64,000 nt of DNA from Casuarius casuarius (lineage: Eukaryota; Chordata; Aves; Casuariiformes; Casuariidae): positions 1-64,000 of the forward strand of contig PTFA01000365.1 in NCBI GenBank assembly GCA_003342895.1, given 5' to 3'. Position numbers and translations under genes: made by a program. The notes under the pieces are model-generated. The model was given only the letters and a program-made list of their open reading frames with translations. It had not been told where the DNA came from and did not search any database. Every line of letters starts with the position of its first letter. The first letter of the stretch is position 1. Positions 25,316-40,100 of this stretch are shown here, piece by piece.

Positions 25316-28300
25316 GCTTCACATCATTACAGTGGGATTTTATTTTTTCCAATCACGAACAAGAGGTCATGGATGAATTAACCCCTTGTTGCTCATAGCT
25401 GGTATTAAAAATATTAAAACCTCTCTCTTCCTCTCCTTACAGGACAGAGTAAAGCAACTGCTTCGCCACGCTTGCTGCAATACTGACAGACTGGAAAATA
25501 TCAAAGGGCCTGATGCTGCAGACCAGAGTCACAGCAAGTGTCCCAGACTACATCTCTACTGTGTATGATACAAGTATAAGCAGTAAAACCTCCCACTCAT
25601 CACAGTTATACCCAAAATTAGGATTCAGGCAGATGTATGTCTATGCATACAGATGTATATCTCAGCTGGGAGATGGTAAACATGGGAGTCACATCTTAAT
25701 TTAATTGATAGATCTCTGACAGACAAGATCCTGGACAGCTGTTTAAGGCTTCTCCTAAATTCTGTTCCAATCGTTAGCCAAGCAGACAGGTGTAAAGTCA
25801 CACACACTTTAAGTTAACCTGTTACACATTGAGCTGGAATAGAGAAGTACTCATAAAATCAGCACTAGACTCAGCTGGAACACGATTTCTGATAGCACAG
25901 CTGCAACCACTGTCTGCCTGTGTAAGCATGTTTTTACCGCTCTACTCCGCTGTGGGGTTAAGCTATCCTGTCTTCCCTTCTACTAGTGGAGCAGATGCAG
26001 TGCATGTAGAGGTAGGTGCTGGTCTCAGCTGATATCTTTACTAGTTGTTGCTTTCCTAGCCACATATGTTTGAATACTTCTCTTCCTGTGTAGAGTTCAA
26101 AGACACGTATATCAAGATGGTAACTAATTGGACTTGAGCGAGACTACAAACCCATGCTCAGACAAGACCTACAGTATACACGAATAATTCATTGGACCAC
26201 GATTGGCTACCACTGGATACTTGTGCTGAGCTGTATCAGATGGAAAATGTATTTTTTTTAACACTTATTTATATGGACTTCAGCATTAGCCACGAGGGAA
26301 GTGGCTCTTCAGGGTATTTACTTAAGGTCAAATCCTTTCACAGAGCCATTTGTCTCTTGGTACAAATGTCACCATAAGTACACTTTGAGGAAATGCAGCC
26401 ATAGAGAAGGAAGCTTGGACAGTGTGAATCAGCAACATAAAAGTGGCCTCATGAAAGAAGAGCTTGCAAACTATTATTAATGGACTAGAAAATGTTTTAA
26501 AACAACATTAGACAGAGCAGAAGATGTTTTAGATGTATTCTAAATGATTGCATGGTAGGTAACTAAAGAGTGCCCACTAAAGTCATCAGGGACATTCCCA
26601 GCGGCCTCCAAGAGGTAGGATCAGATGGCAAATACACCTGCAGTCCCAGAGGGGCACATACCAGAGACAAAATTTCATGCATACGTTTTTGAACTTCCCA
26701 ACTGCAGTTGTTCATAATCCATACCCAGTACAAGTGTTTGATCTTCAGAACTGCCAGGCAGTGAGGAAGTACGCTGAGCCCCCATAGGTTCTACTGAGGT
26801 GCCAGGAGCAAGAGGACCATGGTTTGAAAATGTTGGTCTTAATCATTTAAATGCATGTGTAACTTCACCAGAGTGAATGTCTGCTCATCCATGCACAAAT
26901 GTGGGTGAATTAGCCAGATTTCACAAAGAGATCATGTAACAAAAAGGCAAACAGTCATTTTCTCCAGTGAGTAAAGTCCTCAATCTCTGTCCTCAATAAA
27001 TCCATCATTTCCATTATTTTTAGCATTTTAGTCCAGAAAAATTAACGTTGCTTGTTTCATTTTGGCTGTAAAGCTTTCTTTTTACAGGATGAAATAAATG
27101 TGGACTTTGCCTCAGAAAACTGCATTACGAGCACTGTTTACTGATAAACTTTATTACTGGAGTGCCTTTAGAAAAGACAGAATGCCAGTCAGGCTTTCCC
27201 ACTGTGTTTCATGTTTCTCTTGGATTTTTCATATTTTAAAGCTAAGTATCACTCTGGGATGTTTGAGGTTAATTCCCATGGAAGTCAATAGCATCAAAAG
27301 CATCTATAAATCTAAGAGTCAAGTTCACCCCTCAACGGGTATATTGTTGCCATTCTTACATCTCTCTTCAGATACTCAGACAACACAGAAAAACTTAAGA
27401 GAATGAGTGAAGAGTCTTCCATACTCTCGTGACCAAGGGCTGGCTGTTCTGGTAATGAATGATAATAGTGGCCTGGTGCTCAGAGAACAAATACAGCAAG
27501 GACACTGTCATGTTTCACAGTATCCAGAAGAACCTTTTACAGCTGCAACTTTAACCTTTATCAGATCCACAATCTGGGAAGGTTTTTCCAGTGCCTTCCA
27601 ACTCAGGAAAAGCTCAGCCAGGCTCAAGTTTGGGACTCCTTGTGAATCATTGCAATGAGTTTTGTGTCTTGCACTGTCAGCTTGCAGGATCTTGATCAAT
27701 GCCCTGGCCGCAGGACACACAAGAGCCTGTGGCTCGGTGTGGGCTGGTGTGTTTGAACACCAAAGCACAGCAGCCAGCAGTGACACTAACCTGAGTCTCA
27801 GAGCTGTATATGTGCATCAAATGGCACTGTCGATGGAGCAAAGTCTCTTCTTGGCATAGCACTGCAGATTCATGCCTGCTTTTATTTTTCCACTCTAGAA
27901 ATCTCTGTGCCAAGTTACACTGCACTTTGCAGCTTCTCCTTCTATATCTTACCAAGATTAGCTGAATTATCTATCTCTGAGGTTTTAAAATCTTCCTGAG
28001 TGTGCATAAGTGCAATGGCTGGTGGATAAAGACCTGTCCTTAGGTTAGGTGTTAAGGTACTATTCAGATACAAATAAAGACAGGGAAGAGAGACATCTGA
28101 GTAAGAATCTCTTCCAGAAATGAAAAGTTTTTCTAAGTGATCCAAAAAACAGCAATTAAACTGCTTGGAGTTACTGCAAATAAAACACAAATCTTCTTTG
28201 CAAGCATAAACTATGATAAATTGTATAAAATTAATCTTTACCTACAAAAAACCTATATTTCCACTGGTCTCACAGTATTCCTTTCTAGTTCCAAATACAA

Positions 28301-31300
28301 TGTACTTATATGCAAATATTCATTTTAATTTAATATATTGTTATAAAGTAAATCAGCACGAAGAAATGACACAGAAACTACTGTCCGTCCTACCAGTGAC
28401 CATAACGTCCCATGACTAGAACAAATACAAGACACAAGCGATAATTTTTAACCTTAAGTACCAAACTGTCCAGTTGGGAGCGTTCTTTAAATTAGACACC
28501 AGTCTCTCTGACCAGAAATATAAATATTATCTCCTAATTAGAAAAATGAAAGCTTGTTTTTAAAAAGTCATCTTAATTAAATATATCTTCTGGCAAGGAA
28601 GATATCTGCAAGGACTGAATTTCACAGCAAAATATTTCTTTCAATAATTCTTTCTACCTTCTTCAACTACAAAACTGTCCTGGCCTATCATGCTACGTAT
28701 CATCAGTTTTTTCTTCCTGACTCTGTGTACTGTACGGTAGCTATTTTTGCCTATGTAATTAGAGGATTTATCATTTTGCTCTGTCTTTTTTTCTTTATGT
28801 ATAGGCACTGATTGGAATTCAGAAGACCCTCAAGACCTTAGGGTCATTTTGTAACAAATTCCACCTTTTTCAGCAATTCTTTACATCTTTGTTATCTCAA
28901 TTCCCTGCATGTTTCAAACAGAAAATTACTATAGATAATGGCAGTTACTGTTTCATATTAAATCTAGACTATCAGAGAAGTAAAATCTTCCTAGCACATC
29001 TCCTAAAGATGGATTAAAGGCCTTTCTAAAAACACATCTCAGTTTGTGTTATGACTGTATCTGAGATGATCAGATTATCATCTAGCTGATCAGGATAGCT
29101 AGTCAGGATAATTAAATGGGAGGTCCCAACAAAGCAGGATGCTGGCTTAGTAATTCAGCAGGAGGCATTCTCAGCTCCGAAGCAGCACTGATCTAGTGCC
29201 CTAATAATGTGTTGTTGAAAGGAAGCATGCTGTTGGAAATCTTGACTGTTGACTGGTAGAAAACCTCATGACCACTTGTGGTGATTAATGGGAATAGAAT
29301 GGAAAAATTAAAGCTCCTATCCCACTTTTCACAAGAGCAGGACTGTTAAACTGAGTTTTGTGGCCAAATTCCAGGCAGCTACATTCAGCCTACCTAAATA
29401 CTACTAAAAGTTATATTTGAATATAGTATATTATTCTTAACTTCCTACTCTCCACTGGTATGTAGCATTTCTACATGTGGCTGAACAACAGCTTCATTGT
29501 ACCTTTGAGTAGCAATGTGACTACATGGGATGAAGAGTTTTTAGTGTATTTAAAGTGCTTCGAGATTATTAGAGGTAAAAAAACTCTGCATACGTGCAGG
29601 ATATTTTATTCCTAGTTTTAACTGAAATGGTGAAGATTACCCACACCTAGCTAAAATTAAATACACAGTACTATTTACACATAGTTCCCTCCCCCTTTCC
29701 TTAATGTAACAGGGAAAAAATATCCTTTGCCTACTTTTATGATTTTCTTCTTAATTAAAGAATAGAAGTGATTTTAAAAAAAGTAATCCAGTGAATTAAA
29801 TTGTTGTATATATCAGCAATATCCTATCTAGGAACATATTTCTGAACTCAGTATATATTTATTTTCAGATTTTATATATCTAAGATGAAGAATGTAGTAG
29901 TATTCTTGGACATGTTTTCAGTCTCTCATTCAGTGACATTGTAGCTAAAGGTAGGACTTCCTTTATTCAACATCCACGAAACAGAGAGGATAATACTTTG
30001 AGCAATGACCAAAAGAAGTAGTTGATAGTTAAAGATGCCCAAGGGGAAATATAAGATGCTGGGCTTTGAAAGAAATTTGGGCCAAAGATATCTGTATTTT
30101 GACTCAATTCTAAATTTTGTCTTATTTCAAATATCCTTAGTATATTATAATCCAATATGGGGAGGTCTGACAGGTATACAATATTTCTAGTTTGGCATCT
30201 GTTTCCAGAGCTCAGGATAGGCTTGGAATCAGTAGTATTGTTTAAAATAACTTCACGAAAACAACACAGTGGTTAAAAAGTTAAAAAATAGGACTAAATA
30301 TTCTGATTAGCTGTTAAAACATACGATTTGTATCTTGAAAATCCTTTGGTGGAGTTGTGTTACTATCCAACTTAGCCTGCTTGGCCTCTTGCCATGGGGG
30401 ACTAACAGCTAAAGCTGGCAGAGATATGGCCAAGTTACTGGCCAGAAAACTGATAATCAAGTGCGTAGAGTAGCTTCTTGGGAGCCACTACCATTAGGGT
30501 GCATCACATACGTATCCCATATTAGTTGAACTAGCCCTAGCAGCCCCTGGATCTACAGGAGCCCAGAGGTGATACAGATGTTTTGTTTAATTGGACCCAA
30601 GGACCAGATCCTTCCAATAATGGAAAAGAGAACTGTAATTCCCAAAAGAGGTTGTCACACTCATCAGAAATGTTCAGGGCTAAAAGTAGAAGCCAGTGGT
30701 TTAGTGGTGGTTTGGGAGTAATTTAATCTGCTCTGACAAATTTCGGGGGGATTTGTCCAGCCCTATATATTTTCATTGAGCCCTTGTGTGAAATTCATTG
30801 AATCCATGGAACAAGTGATAGCCGAGCATATACTGCCTCTTGTATTGGAAACATACAAGAATATGTTTGTGAGGATTTAGACATTATGTATTATACAGCA
30901 GCCCTGAAGTTTCCTTCTTACTGTTCAGAACATCAGCATGATGTTTTTCTGTAGGATTATGGCTTGTTGTTCACATATTGACCATATATTATAGATCCAC
31001 TAATATAATTCTACTTTTAGGCACGTTCTCACTGCTTGGACTTATTTTTGTTGCTTTACTGATTTGTTATCAGATAAAAAAATATGAAGGCCTTTTCCTA
31101 TATTCTGTTGTTTGTGTCAACTATATGAACTGTGAGTGATTGCATTAGATTTCTCTGTAAAGAACAGGAGGGAGAGGAAAGAGGATGAGCTGGCACAGAT
31201 CAGGCAAAATAAATACAAAATACCTACTAGACCTGTACACCAAATTATCCAGGAAAAATAAATATGGAGAATGCCATGTTTATTTGGCAGATCTGCCAGG

Positions 31301-34300
31301 AGGGTGGGTAAAATGAAACAAAATATTGAGGCATCAAATCTGCTTTGAACACTTATTTTAGGCATCTGCTTTAAAAACACTGATGTGTTCAAAGCAAGAC
31401 TGATTCACATGAATACTTCACTTTACTCTGCTGTATATTTTCTTCAAAAAAAAGTTGCCAAACCAAAGTATGTTTTTAGCCTATTTCCCATTTCTGAGTA
31501 ATTCAAGATTTTGGTCTACTACTTTCACATAACAGATACACCTGTTTATTTGCTTTTATTTGGGAGGTCACAGCAAAACCTGTCACACCTAGAGATGGAA
31601 CTAGGCATAATATTTAATCTGTTTCCCACATCCCCTATCATCACCTTTTCTTCCACACAAGAGCTAGTGATTCAGATAAAGTGGTTGCTGGTTTCAAAGT
31701 ACCTAAATAACTTTTAATTTAAGGCCTCAACTAGAACTTTCTGTATTTGAGATACCAAAGGCAAAAAGCAGATTAAAATCTCTTTGGCCCATCTATAACC
31801 AAAATTGTTGTTGCTTTTTTTTCTTTTTTTTTAGTAGAATTTTTCTCAAGCTTCAAGATACCATGAATTAAGAAGACCTCAGATTTCAAAAACATCATCA
31901 GCGAAGATTTTTCATCAACATCTGCCCAACTCTAAAACATTGAAGCACCAAACCAATGAAAGCTCTGAACATGGGTTTGTCTCTTTACATTTTGAATAGC
32001 TGGGCAGGACTTTGTCTCTTATGTAGGGTAGAAATACTGACTAAAATGGAAAACAACCTCCAGAAACTGCTGGCTCCACTTGTACTTGCCACAGACTTGT
32101 CTGTATTATCTATGTTACTGTTATTTCCATCTCCACAGCGTTAACTCCTTTCATCAGAGACACTGGAATGCCTTTGTAATTCTGCAGCTCTGAGCTCAGA
32201 TGGTTTGTATCAACTCCTGAGATCCTTCTTAAATTTTTAATGACACCATACTTTGGAAAATTAGCAGATTTGGCCCAGAGCTAGGTCACACTAATTCTCC
32301 TTTAGTATTTTTAAAGATGATAGGATTTTAGCACAGCTACTGCCACCTCTGTTTATTGATTTTGGCAAAACGTTCTATAGAACCCTGTTTGTTCCTAATT
32401 TGCAAAAGACCACACTGACATTTTGTTTCTTTGGAGGAAAGGGAAACAAAGAGAATCAAATAAGGGTGATCAGAGGATAAGAAGAAAGTATGTTTGGAAT
32501 GAGTCCTCTCTTACTTGTGCTAGGTTTGTCTCTATCTCCTACTTCTTGAGGTAATATTTGTAAAGTACCTTATCTTTTTGGGGCCTCAAGTTTTATCTGA
32601 CATAATGACAGCGCTGAGGCCAGGCATCATTTTCACTGCTAATATATTCTTCCTGAACACACAGGGCCATTGTGAATGGGTTCAACTAGTCCAAAATGGA
32701 GAACATGCGAGAATACTAACCATTATCTAGACTACAGGGATGTCAGAACAGGTTTTACCTGGCAGTTGTGCACCTTTTGAAACACAACTTGGCAATATAT
32801 ATCAGCTGAACAGAACAATACAAGATGTAGACTAAAGAGACCTAACATTAAACCTCTTAGGATTTCTACAACCTGCCCTTCTACGCGCTACATTATCAAG
32901 TGAAAATAAACACGCTTCCCTGTTACCATGAGGAAGGCAGTTTCCCTGTGAAATTTAACAATTTCCCAATGCTAAGCCATTTTGGGAATATTTTATTACA
33001 TTTCTAGTTTTCCTATCATTCCAAAATTGTACTCTCCTGATCATATTTCTTTTTATGCAAAAAATATTAAAACAAGCAAAGCATTTTAAAAGACTCCATC
33101 TTAATGGAGTGTAATTGTTTTGGTAAAAAATATTTGTTCATGCCAAGTACTTTACATGACACAGTAACACAGTGCAATTTAAATAGCGGATGTCCAAAAC
33201 CATAACCACTATTTTTTCCATTCAAATACTGGAATATTTATTGTGATGCCACATTAGATCTTGCTAGCTGCTAAGCTAACTTCTGTATTGTCAATCAAAG
33301 CAGCTATGGGGACAATGAGTGTTTTCTACAACTATCAGTCCAGGGCACAGTATAAAAATCGTTTCTTCCAGCTGCACAGTAATGCTTTCATTTACTTTAA
33401 TCATTTCATTATGTTCACATTTACCATATTTCTTCTTTTTTTTTCTCCACAGGAGTTCATGTTCTCTGTTTTCCATGAAACTTTTGTAAACAACCCCTGC
33501 AAAAAGGGAGGATATAATCACTCTAAAATTTGGTAATAAAATTAATCTTTTTTTCTTGATGTTTCATGCTTTCTACAACCATGAGGTTTAGAACTGTCAG
33601 CAAAATAATGGTAACCCCCAAATCAGGCTTCTTCAAAAGGTAGGTACCCCCAAGGTTTCTATGCTATGAAATTTTGTAATCAAATGATTTACATTTTAAT
33701 TAAACATGTTCAGTCTTTCAGAGTGAAATGAAAAGGGTTTTATTTGTCACAGGAAATTTTAAAAAGCTAACAAAGTGATTTTCAGTGGCAGGCAGCCAGC
33801 AAAGAAACTTCATCTCGGTCAGTTTTATTAAAGTAACTTTACACTTTTGACATTTGCCTTTTCCCAATAAAACTTCTTGAATGCTTGCAAGGATAAGGAG
33901 ATTAATATACAAAAACACAGGGGCAGATGGGCAAAAGCCTTGCTTGTTAGTCAAATATCATCCTTGAATCAAAATAGAGAAAACTCGTATTAGCTGCATC
34001 AGGCAAGTAATAAATTAGGACACACTTGAAGTTCATAGGCGAAGTCTGGACTTGAAGTCCTAAATTCTGTGACACAGCCTGACAAATCAGGTCTCCCTTT
34101 ACAGTATGGAAACCTGACCTGATACATAATATTATGATTGCTCTAATGGCTAAGGCCAGTCAGAGATTACCTCCTAGAGTTTTATGAATTATTTAGATGC
34201 ACTAAAACTGACAGGCTGTACATAAAACTTCATTCACAAAAGCTTTCTCTGCAGCAGAAACAGAAGAAATATCTGTATCATGACTGTAATCCAAACTTTC

Positions 34301-37153
34301 TTAAGTCTTCTCTGAGTTTCCTAGAAATCACATGCATGTTGCTGCATGCTGTTTTTTTCCATTTCTGAAAACATATGTCATGCAGTGGAACTAATTCTGG
34401 AATCCTGTATAGCTTGTGCATAATTCTGCTCAGCTTAGAGTAGAATAATTTATTTGCAGCATATAAAAGAGAGAATCAGTGGAACATTATTAAAGTATTT
34501 CAGAATATGATTTCATGAAACATTTAGAGTCATGTTAACAAAAATCTGCACAGTTTAAAAGGCAATTAAGAAGCATTAAACAACTTTCAATTTAAAGCTG
34601 ACTCCTGCTGTTTCAGACAACAAAAGTGTTAAAATGCAAAATAATTTCAGTTAGCTTTTAGAGCCTTTTAAGAATCTCATTGGCCTTTTTTTACCTTTTG
34701 CCTCAACGTTGCCCTTCAAAGTAAACACTGGTTCCAGTAGCACTCTTAAATAATAAAAACTGGTTTGTGTCATATAGTATTTATAACTGAGACTCTTTGA
34801 TATTATTATCACGATAAATATAATAATAACATCTCCACTGGCGTTTAGGAGTGTAGTAGTAAATTCTACCACACTTTCTCAAACTGAAAATAGATTGTAA
34901 AGGAGGATTTGTTTCTGAGGTTTTTCTAATAGATGTTTGATGCCTTAGCATTACACAAAGGAAGCTGTCATTGAAAAGACTTTCCTGTTACGATGAGAAA
35001 TAAGGTGAAAACTTAGGCTCAGAAGCTACTTAGGGAAAGAAAGACCATGATACTACATTTAGGGCTGTCAGCTAGAAGGATGGGTTTTCAAATAAATGAT
35101 GTCACTCTTGTTATTTGTGGATATCCACCGAAATTTTCTGCTTTTATATATGGACCTTCAAATAACGAAATGCGTTCTTTTCGACTTAACTGCAGTCCTG
35201 CTTTCCCTCCATCAGTTTTCACTTAACTCTCTCTGTTAGGATCATCATAATTCAAAAAAGATCAGCCTCGCTAGCCCTCATCCATTTTATGTCCAACCAA
35301 TGCTTTCTTCAGGAAGTTCAAAGTATTTCTCTATCTTCTGTCCAGCGTGACTTGTCTGGCAAGGTCTGCTTCCCCATCGCTGTGCTCCCCCTGAGCAATT
35401 CAGCTTAACTGCACATTCTCACCTTGCATCTTGTGACTGGCTCTTTTTCCAGTTTCTAAACATTGCTTTCTCAGCTCCACCAATCCCTTGGCAAGAGAAG
35501 GAAGGTAGGAGCAAGCCTCTTGGAAAACAGGGCTGCACAACATATCAGTGTGTTTGAGATCATTTTTGCATTTTGCACCTGAAAAAAACCATACTGCTAA
35601 CGATTTTCTTAGCATGCATCAGAAAGAGAAGGGGAAAGAAAGTGATAGCTGGCAGTCTCATGAGACTGAAGACTAGTCAAATCTGGTCAAAACTTGGAAA
35701 AACATTTTATTTAACAATTTGGAAGCCATTTTCCCTATGCAGGACTCTAGAAGAGGTCATCTAGGGGGTGGAAGGTGGAGGAAGAGAAGAGGGAAAATGT
35801 TTATTTATTTATTGCTTTTACTGTATTTTTTCTTATTTTCCCTTTTTTTTCTTATTTTTCTTAGCTAAAAATCCAAAACATTATTAAAGGTGGATCTCTG
35901 GTGTACAGCTTTGTTTTGAAAAAAAAAGACATTTACTATGAAAAGGAGTTTTATTTGAAAAAGCAGAGATCTAAGAGTACTTAAGAGTTGATTTTGATAT
36001 ATTTGCAGGTTTCATAGAAGGATGCATGTGAATTTCTTTCCAACAATAATAGAATAAAGATTTTTTTAAATGTTAGAAATGTGTCAATACCAAGGCTAAT
36101 GATTGACTACAATGATTTTTTTCCCATATTTGCCAAAAGACATGTAGATCCACAACTACCTGTCCCTATCACACTGGGAGTCGCATATTTGTAATTGAGG
36201 GAGGACCTGGATTCAACTTTAGCAGTATTAGTTAAATAATGTCCTGTTATTAGATTTTCAGAATCTGTTCTTTCATTTTTTAATGTTTTATATAATTCTT
36301 ACTCTAATGAATGTTCAACTAATAAAGGTGGAAAAAGTTACTAAATACTGTTACTTTTTCCATGCCTGGAGTTGTAACTTTCCACAATAAAAGAGTGAAA
36401 AGTTGAGAAACATGTAGTTACACAAACCTCAGAAATGCAGAGTCAGGAAAAAACATGCTTTGTTCTTTGAGATATGCTGAATGCTGCACACATTCAAATA
36501 ATAAAATCACTTTCACAGCAGAAGGTATTAGTGAAAGGAAAAATTATACAAATTGACATGAGCATTCATTTCTCTCCAGTCTCCCACAACATCTGTCTTT
36601 TTCAACATTTTCTGAATGTTGTTAGGTTTATTTTCACAAACTCTACTTTGCATCATAGCTCCTAAACTGATTGGTTGGCTGGGTTTTAGCAGAATAGATT
36701 TCCTACTTGTCAGAGCTATTCAGGATGGTTCTCAAAGGCATAAAGCTTGATCAGTGTTAAAATTAGAATGCATGACAGCCTCAGACACAGTTATATATCA
36801 CAAAGGCAGCACAGCCCTGCAGTAGACAGCCTTTGAACTTTGAGGGGAAAGAAAAAAAACTGACATGGAATGAGAGCAGATGGAAATTTGTCAAAACCTT
36901 ATAAATCAACACTTCTAATAACTGAAGCTTCAGTATATAAAACTTATATGCACCCAGACTTGACTCCATACCAAATCCAGAACCGGATCAGACATGGACT
37001 ACCATACAGAACTATAATCAGTTAATATTCAAGTTTCAGATCTATAAGCAATTTATTTCTAAAGAAAAAGGAAACTAAAATCTTGGTCCTCATTAAGTCA
37101 GTCCAAGACTCCTCTTGATTTAAATGAGCCAAGATTCCCACATGTTTGAGTCC
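25316..37153. other. AT-rich non-coding stretch
   Basis: No gene is recognised. An acceptor-like site at 25420-25442 is described separately. The motif 'aattcccatggaagtcaatagc' at 27271-27292 resembles the dispersed 'aagtcaatgg' repeats. A T-rich tract (T6 C-interrupted T7+) lies at 31815-31832. A purine-only stretch at about 35763-35797 is followed by a short (TTTA)n run. A small hairpin (gtgtagtag/ctaccacac) sits near 34850-34873. Frames of up to about 103 codons on both strands show no known protein features. Confidence 0.55.
25420..25442 (+). other. strong splice-acceptor-like sequence
   Basis: A long pyrimidine run (ctctctcttcctctccttac) leads straight into AG at 25441-25442, followed by GACAGAG. 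Possible donors downstream include GATG/GTAAAC near 25674 and GAG/GTAGGT near 26011. The bounded segment has no convincing reading frame, so if real it would belong to a non-coding transcript. Such sites also occur by chance in a window this size. Confidence 0.25.
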
Positions 37154-37167
37154 TTTTTTTTTTTTTT
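37154..37167 (-). repeat. poly(T) tract of 14 T
   Basis: A run of 14 T. It could be the A-tail of a minus-strand retroposon, but no element body is recognised to its right. Confidence 0.85.
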
Positions 37168-40100
37168 AAATTGATTAGCCACCTATATTCGCTCCCTAGC
37201 ATGAATGACTCACTGTCCTACAGATTAGCGGAGGGAGTGGATTCACCTTAGTTCTGCCATCCCCATCCAGCTCTGTGCCAGTTAATATGACTGGCCTGAC
37301 AGAGAGTGGTCTTTCTCTGTACAGATTCACCGAAAAAGTAAGAGGTAGGAATCAGTCAGCCATCTTATCCAAAGTAATAGAGTTGGGACAACACGGATAA
37401 AACAAACCAAAAGTAATAGAAATTGTATGTAAGTTAGGTTATACAAGTGTGATGCATGCGGTACATTTTCTTCAGAAAAATGAATTCAAAATTTTAAATT
37501 AGGTTGTACACATAAAGAATAAGCATTTTTCTTATTCTGCAACAGTTAATTCATAGCTTGGGTTATCCATATCTTGATTACTGAAAGATTACTGCAGAGG
37601 GTAACAATTTCACAACTCCCAAGGACAAACCAGGAATCAAAACATTTTTCCTTTCCTGGAGCTGTGCAAGGCCAGAATGAAGTCCTTCATCCTTTATTGT
37701 GCCCTTGTCCACACCATGCACACAGCAATCAAGATCAGCCATGGGACCTCTGCTTTCTGTACTCAGCACAGCCCACCAGTCAGTGGATTAGCAAAAAAGA
37801 CAGCCTCAGTGAAGGGTCCTGAACCCTTATTATTTTCTCCATAGTTCCTACCAAGATCAAGTCTGTGGTGTCTAGGCTAAGCTGTCTTTTAACTTTTTGA
37901 CCTGGACTAGGGTTTTCTTTGGAGAAAACTTCTGTCAGGCCTTTATTTTATAAGGGATTTTTTTTCTTTTCACATTGCACTCTGAATGTTTGGAGGACAA
38001 AACTGACACATTAAATCAGCAGAGAAATAGATTTGTGAGCTTATTTTTGTCAAAAGCATCTTTGAGCTGAGGAAATTCAACCAGTTAGAGAGGAAAGACT
38101 GTAGCCAAGGAAAGATGGCTCTGCAGAGACAAACCTCAGAAGAAAGTCACAGAGATCCTTATGGTCAGCTTTGGCTGGCAGAGGTCGGGGGGAAACAGGT
38201 TGGAAGGTTTATTATTTACTATCACTTGGAGTTTCATATTCTCTTTCAGACACATACAGAATATATACCCTTGAGCCAATCTAGATTAACTGCACTCTTT
38301 TGACCAAGCAGTGATCTCTGGCTAATTTGCTCTCCAGCTGTTTCTTCTCCTTTCCACCTGCACTCTTTTTGTAATCTGCTTTCTGTTCAAGGACTTACAT
38401 ATGCTGTGTAAAACCCTCTTCACTATTTTCTCAGATTCTCCGGCTTCTTACTACCCACTCAGTTTCCTTCACCTAAAAGCAGTCTGTGGAATGGGCTTTG
38501 GTGGCTCGTGTAATATTGATATCTGACAGGGAGAGAAAGAAAAGTGTCTCAGGTACAAATCAGTTATCTGTACCATTAATACGCCGTATAGCATCTGCAC
38601 AGAAACCGACAAGATTGCATAAACAGTGGTACTGTCAAAAATGCTGTTTGAATAATGCCTTTTTATATATAAATTATAAGTTATTATTAAGCAATGATAA
38701 GGTTAAAGTTAATAACCATGATGCCTTGGAGGGGAAAAATGGAGGAATTCCTATAGCAAGGTTTTCAAAATCTTACACTGTAAGTTTTTAAGTGTAATCA
38801 AATTGACTTCCTGAAAGAAGAAGTAAATGGAAGCAAGGTCCAACTTTAGTCATCAGATATCTATTTTCAAAAAGTATGAAAGCATTCAACTTGTAGTCTC
38901 ACACACACTGAGCAGCTACAGATGAGGTAACTACATAAGGATAGCTCTACTATTGCAGACAAACAGGAAGAGTCTTTCTTTGAAACTCCATGGTCAACCA
39001 AAGAGTCCCTGAGGACTCACTTTGATACTCACCTTGCATCCTGTGGCTGTTCTCATAATAGGCTGAAAACAGAGCATGAGCAACTCTGAAGCATGATTCT
39101 TTCAAGATGAATGCTTTCTAGAGTATCTCCTCAGCTTTAGGAATAACCAACAGGAAATCCTGAACTGACTGATAGAAATGGAGTTAAATTTTCAGGTGAA
39201 GACTATGAAATAGTTTGATTGTTTTATCTCTCTATGATGTTTTCAAATCTTTAACCTTTGCCTTCCTAGACTAACCTAGCTATGTTATTCATCAGTGTAT
39301 GATAACCACCATGATTTCCACATGAAGCTGACATACACCAAAGACACTGTTCCTGTGGGGACAGACATACTGTGAGATTCCCAAAAGGAGGAGCATATGC
39401 TTACCACCAGGCTTCAGTGGCTGGTAGCTCTGTTGGTGACACCAAAAAAATCTTCCTTTCTCAACAGCCTAGCAGATTTCCCCACTGAAAGTCATGTAGG
39501 TTTTCATGCTGCTGATGCCATGTCTTTGTTTTGGGAAGGAAGCAGTGGTAACCTATATTCTTGCTCGTTTCTATCAGCTGGGAAACAGAGACATCCAAGC
39601 TGCTGAATTGAGGCTTTCAGGAGGAATAAATTGTCATGATCTGCTTTCCCTGAAAAACTTTGGATTCTCTGAGACACCACAGTTTTGTAAGATCTTTTTC
39701 TTCACCAGTAATGGACAAGTAAACAGTAACCCCAAAGATGACCACCAACACTCATTTGCATCCCTCTTTCCTTCCTCCTTGTCTTCCTGTGTGCTTACTA
39801 TAGAAAGGAAATGTTCAGTCCTCAGCTTTAAAATAAACTTTGGGTCACACCAGAGGCATTCTGATTGCCCTGTATATCTGTAACATTTCACTTCCGTTCC
39901 TGGATTTCATCTATAGCTCTCTTCACCTCTGTCTTAAAATCTTAATTAATCATATTCTCTCTGAAGTACTTACTACATTACTCCTACATTGTGTACAATA
40001 ACAAGCCCAAGATATGGTTCATTACTATTGTTAGCAACAACTGTGCTTCTGAAAGTGTTAACTGCTCCTGGCTTCCTCTCCTGATGGTTAACAGACTAGC

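Noticed and set aside
29074..29093. Inverted repeat AGATGAT/ATCATCT near several GATCAG motifs
   Set aside because: The stem is only seven base pairs, which is common in AT-rich DNA, and there is no RNA gene context.
39506..39883. 125-codon plus-strand frame
   Set aside because: It overlaps other frames on both strands and has no domain, splice context or start context. This length is expected at random.
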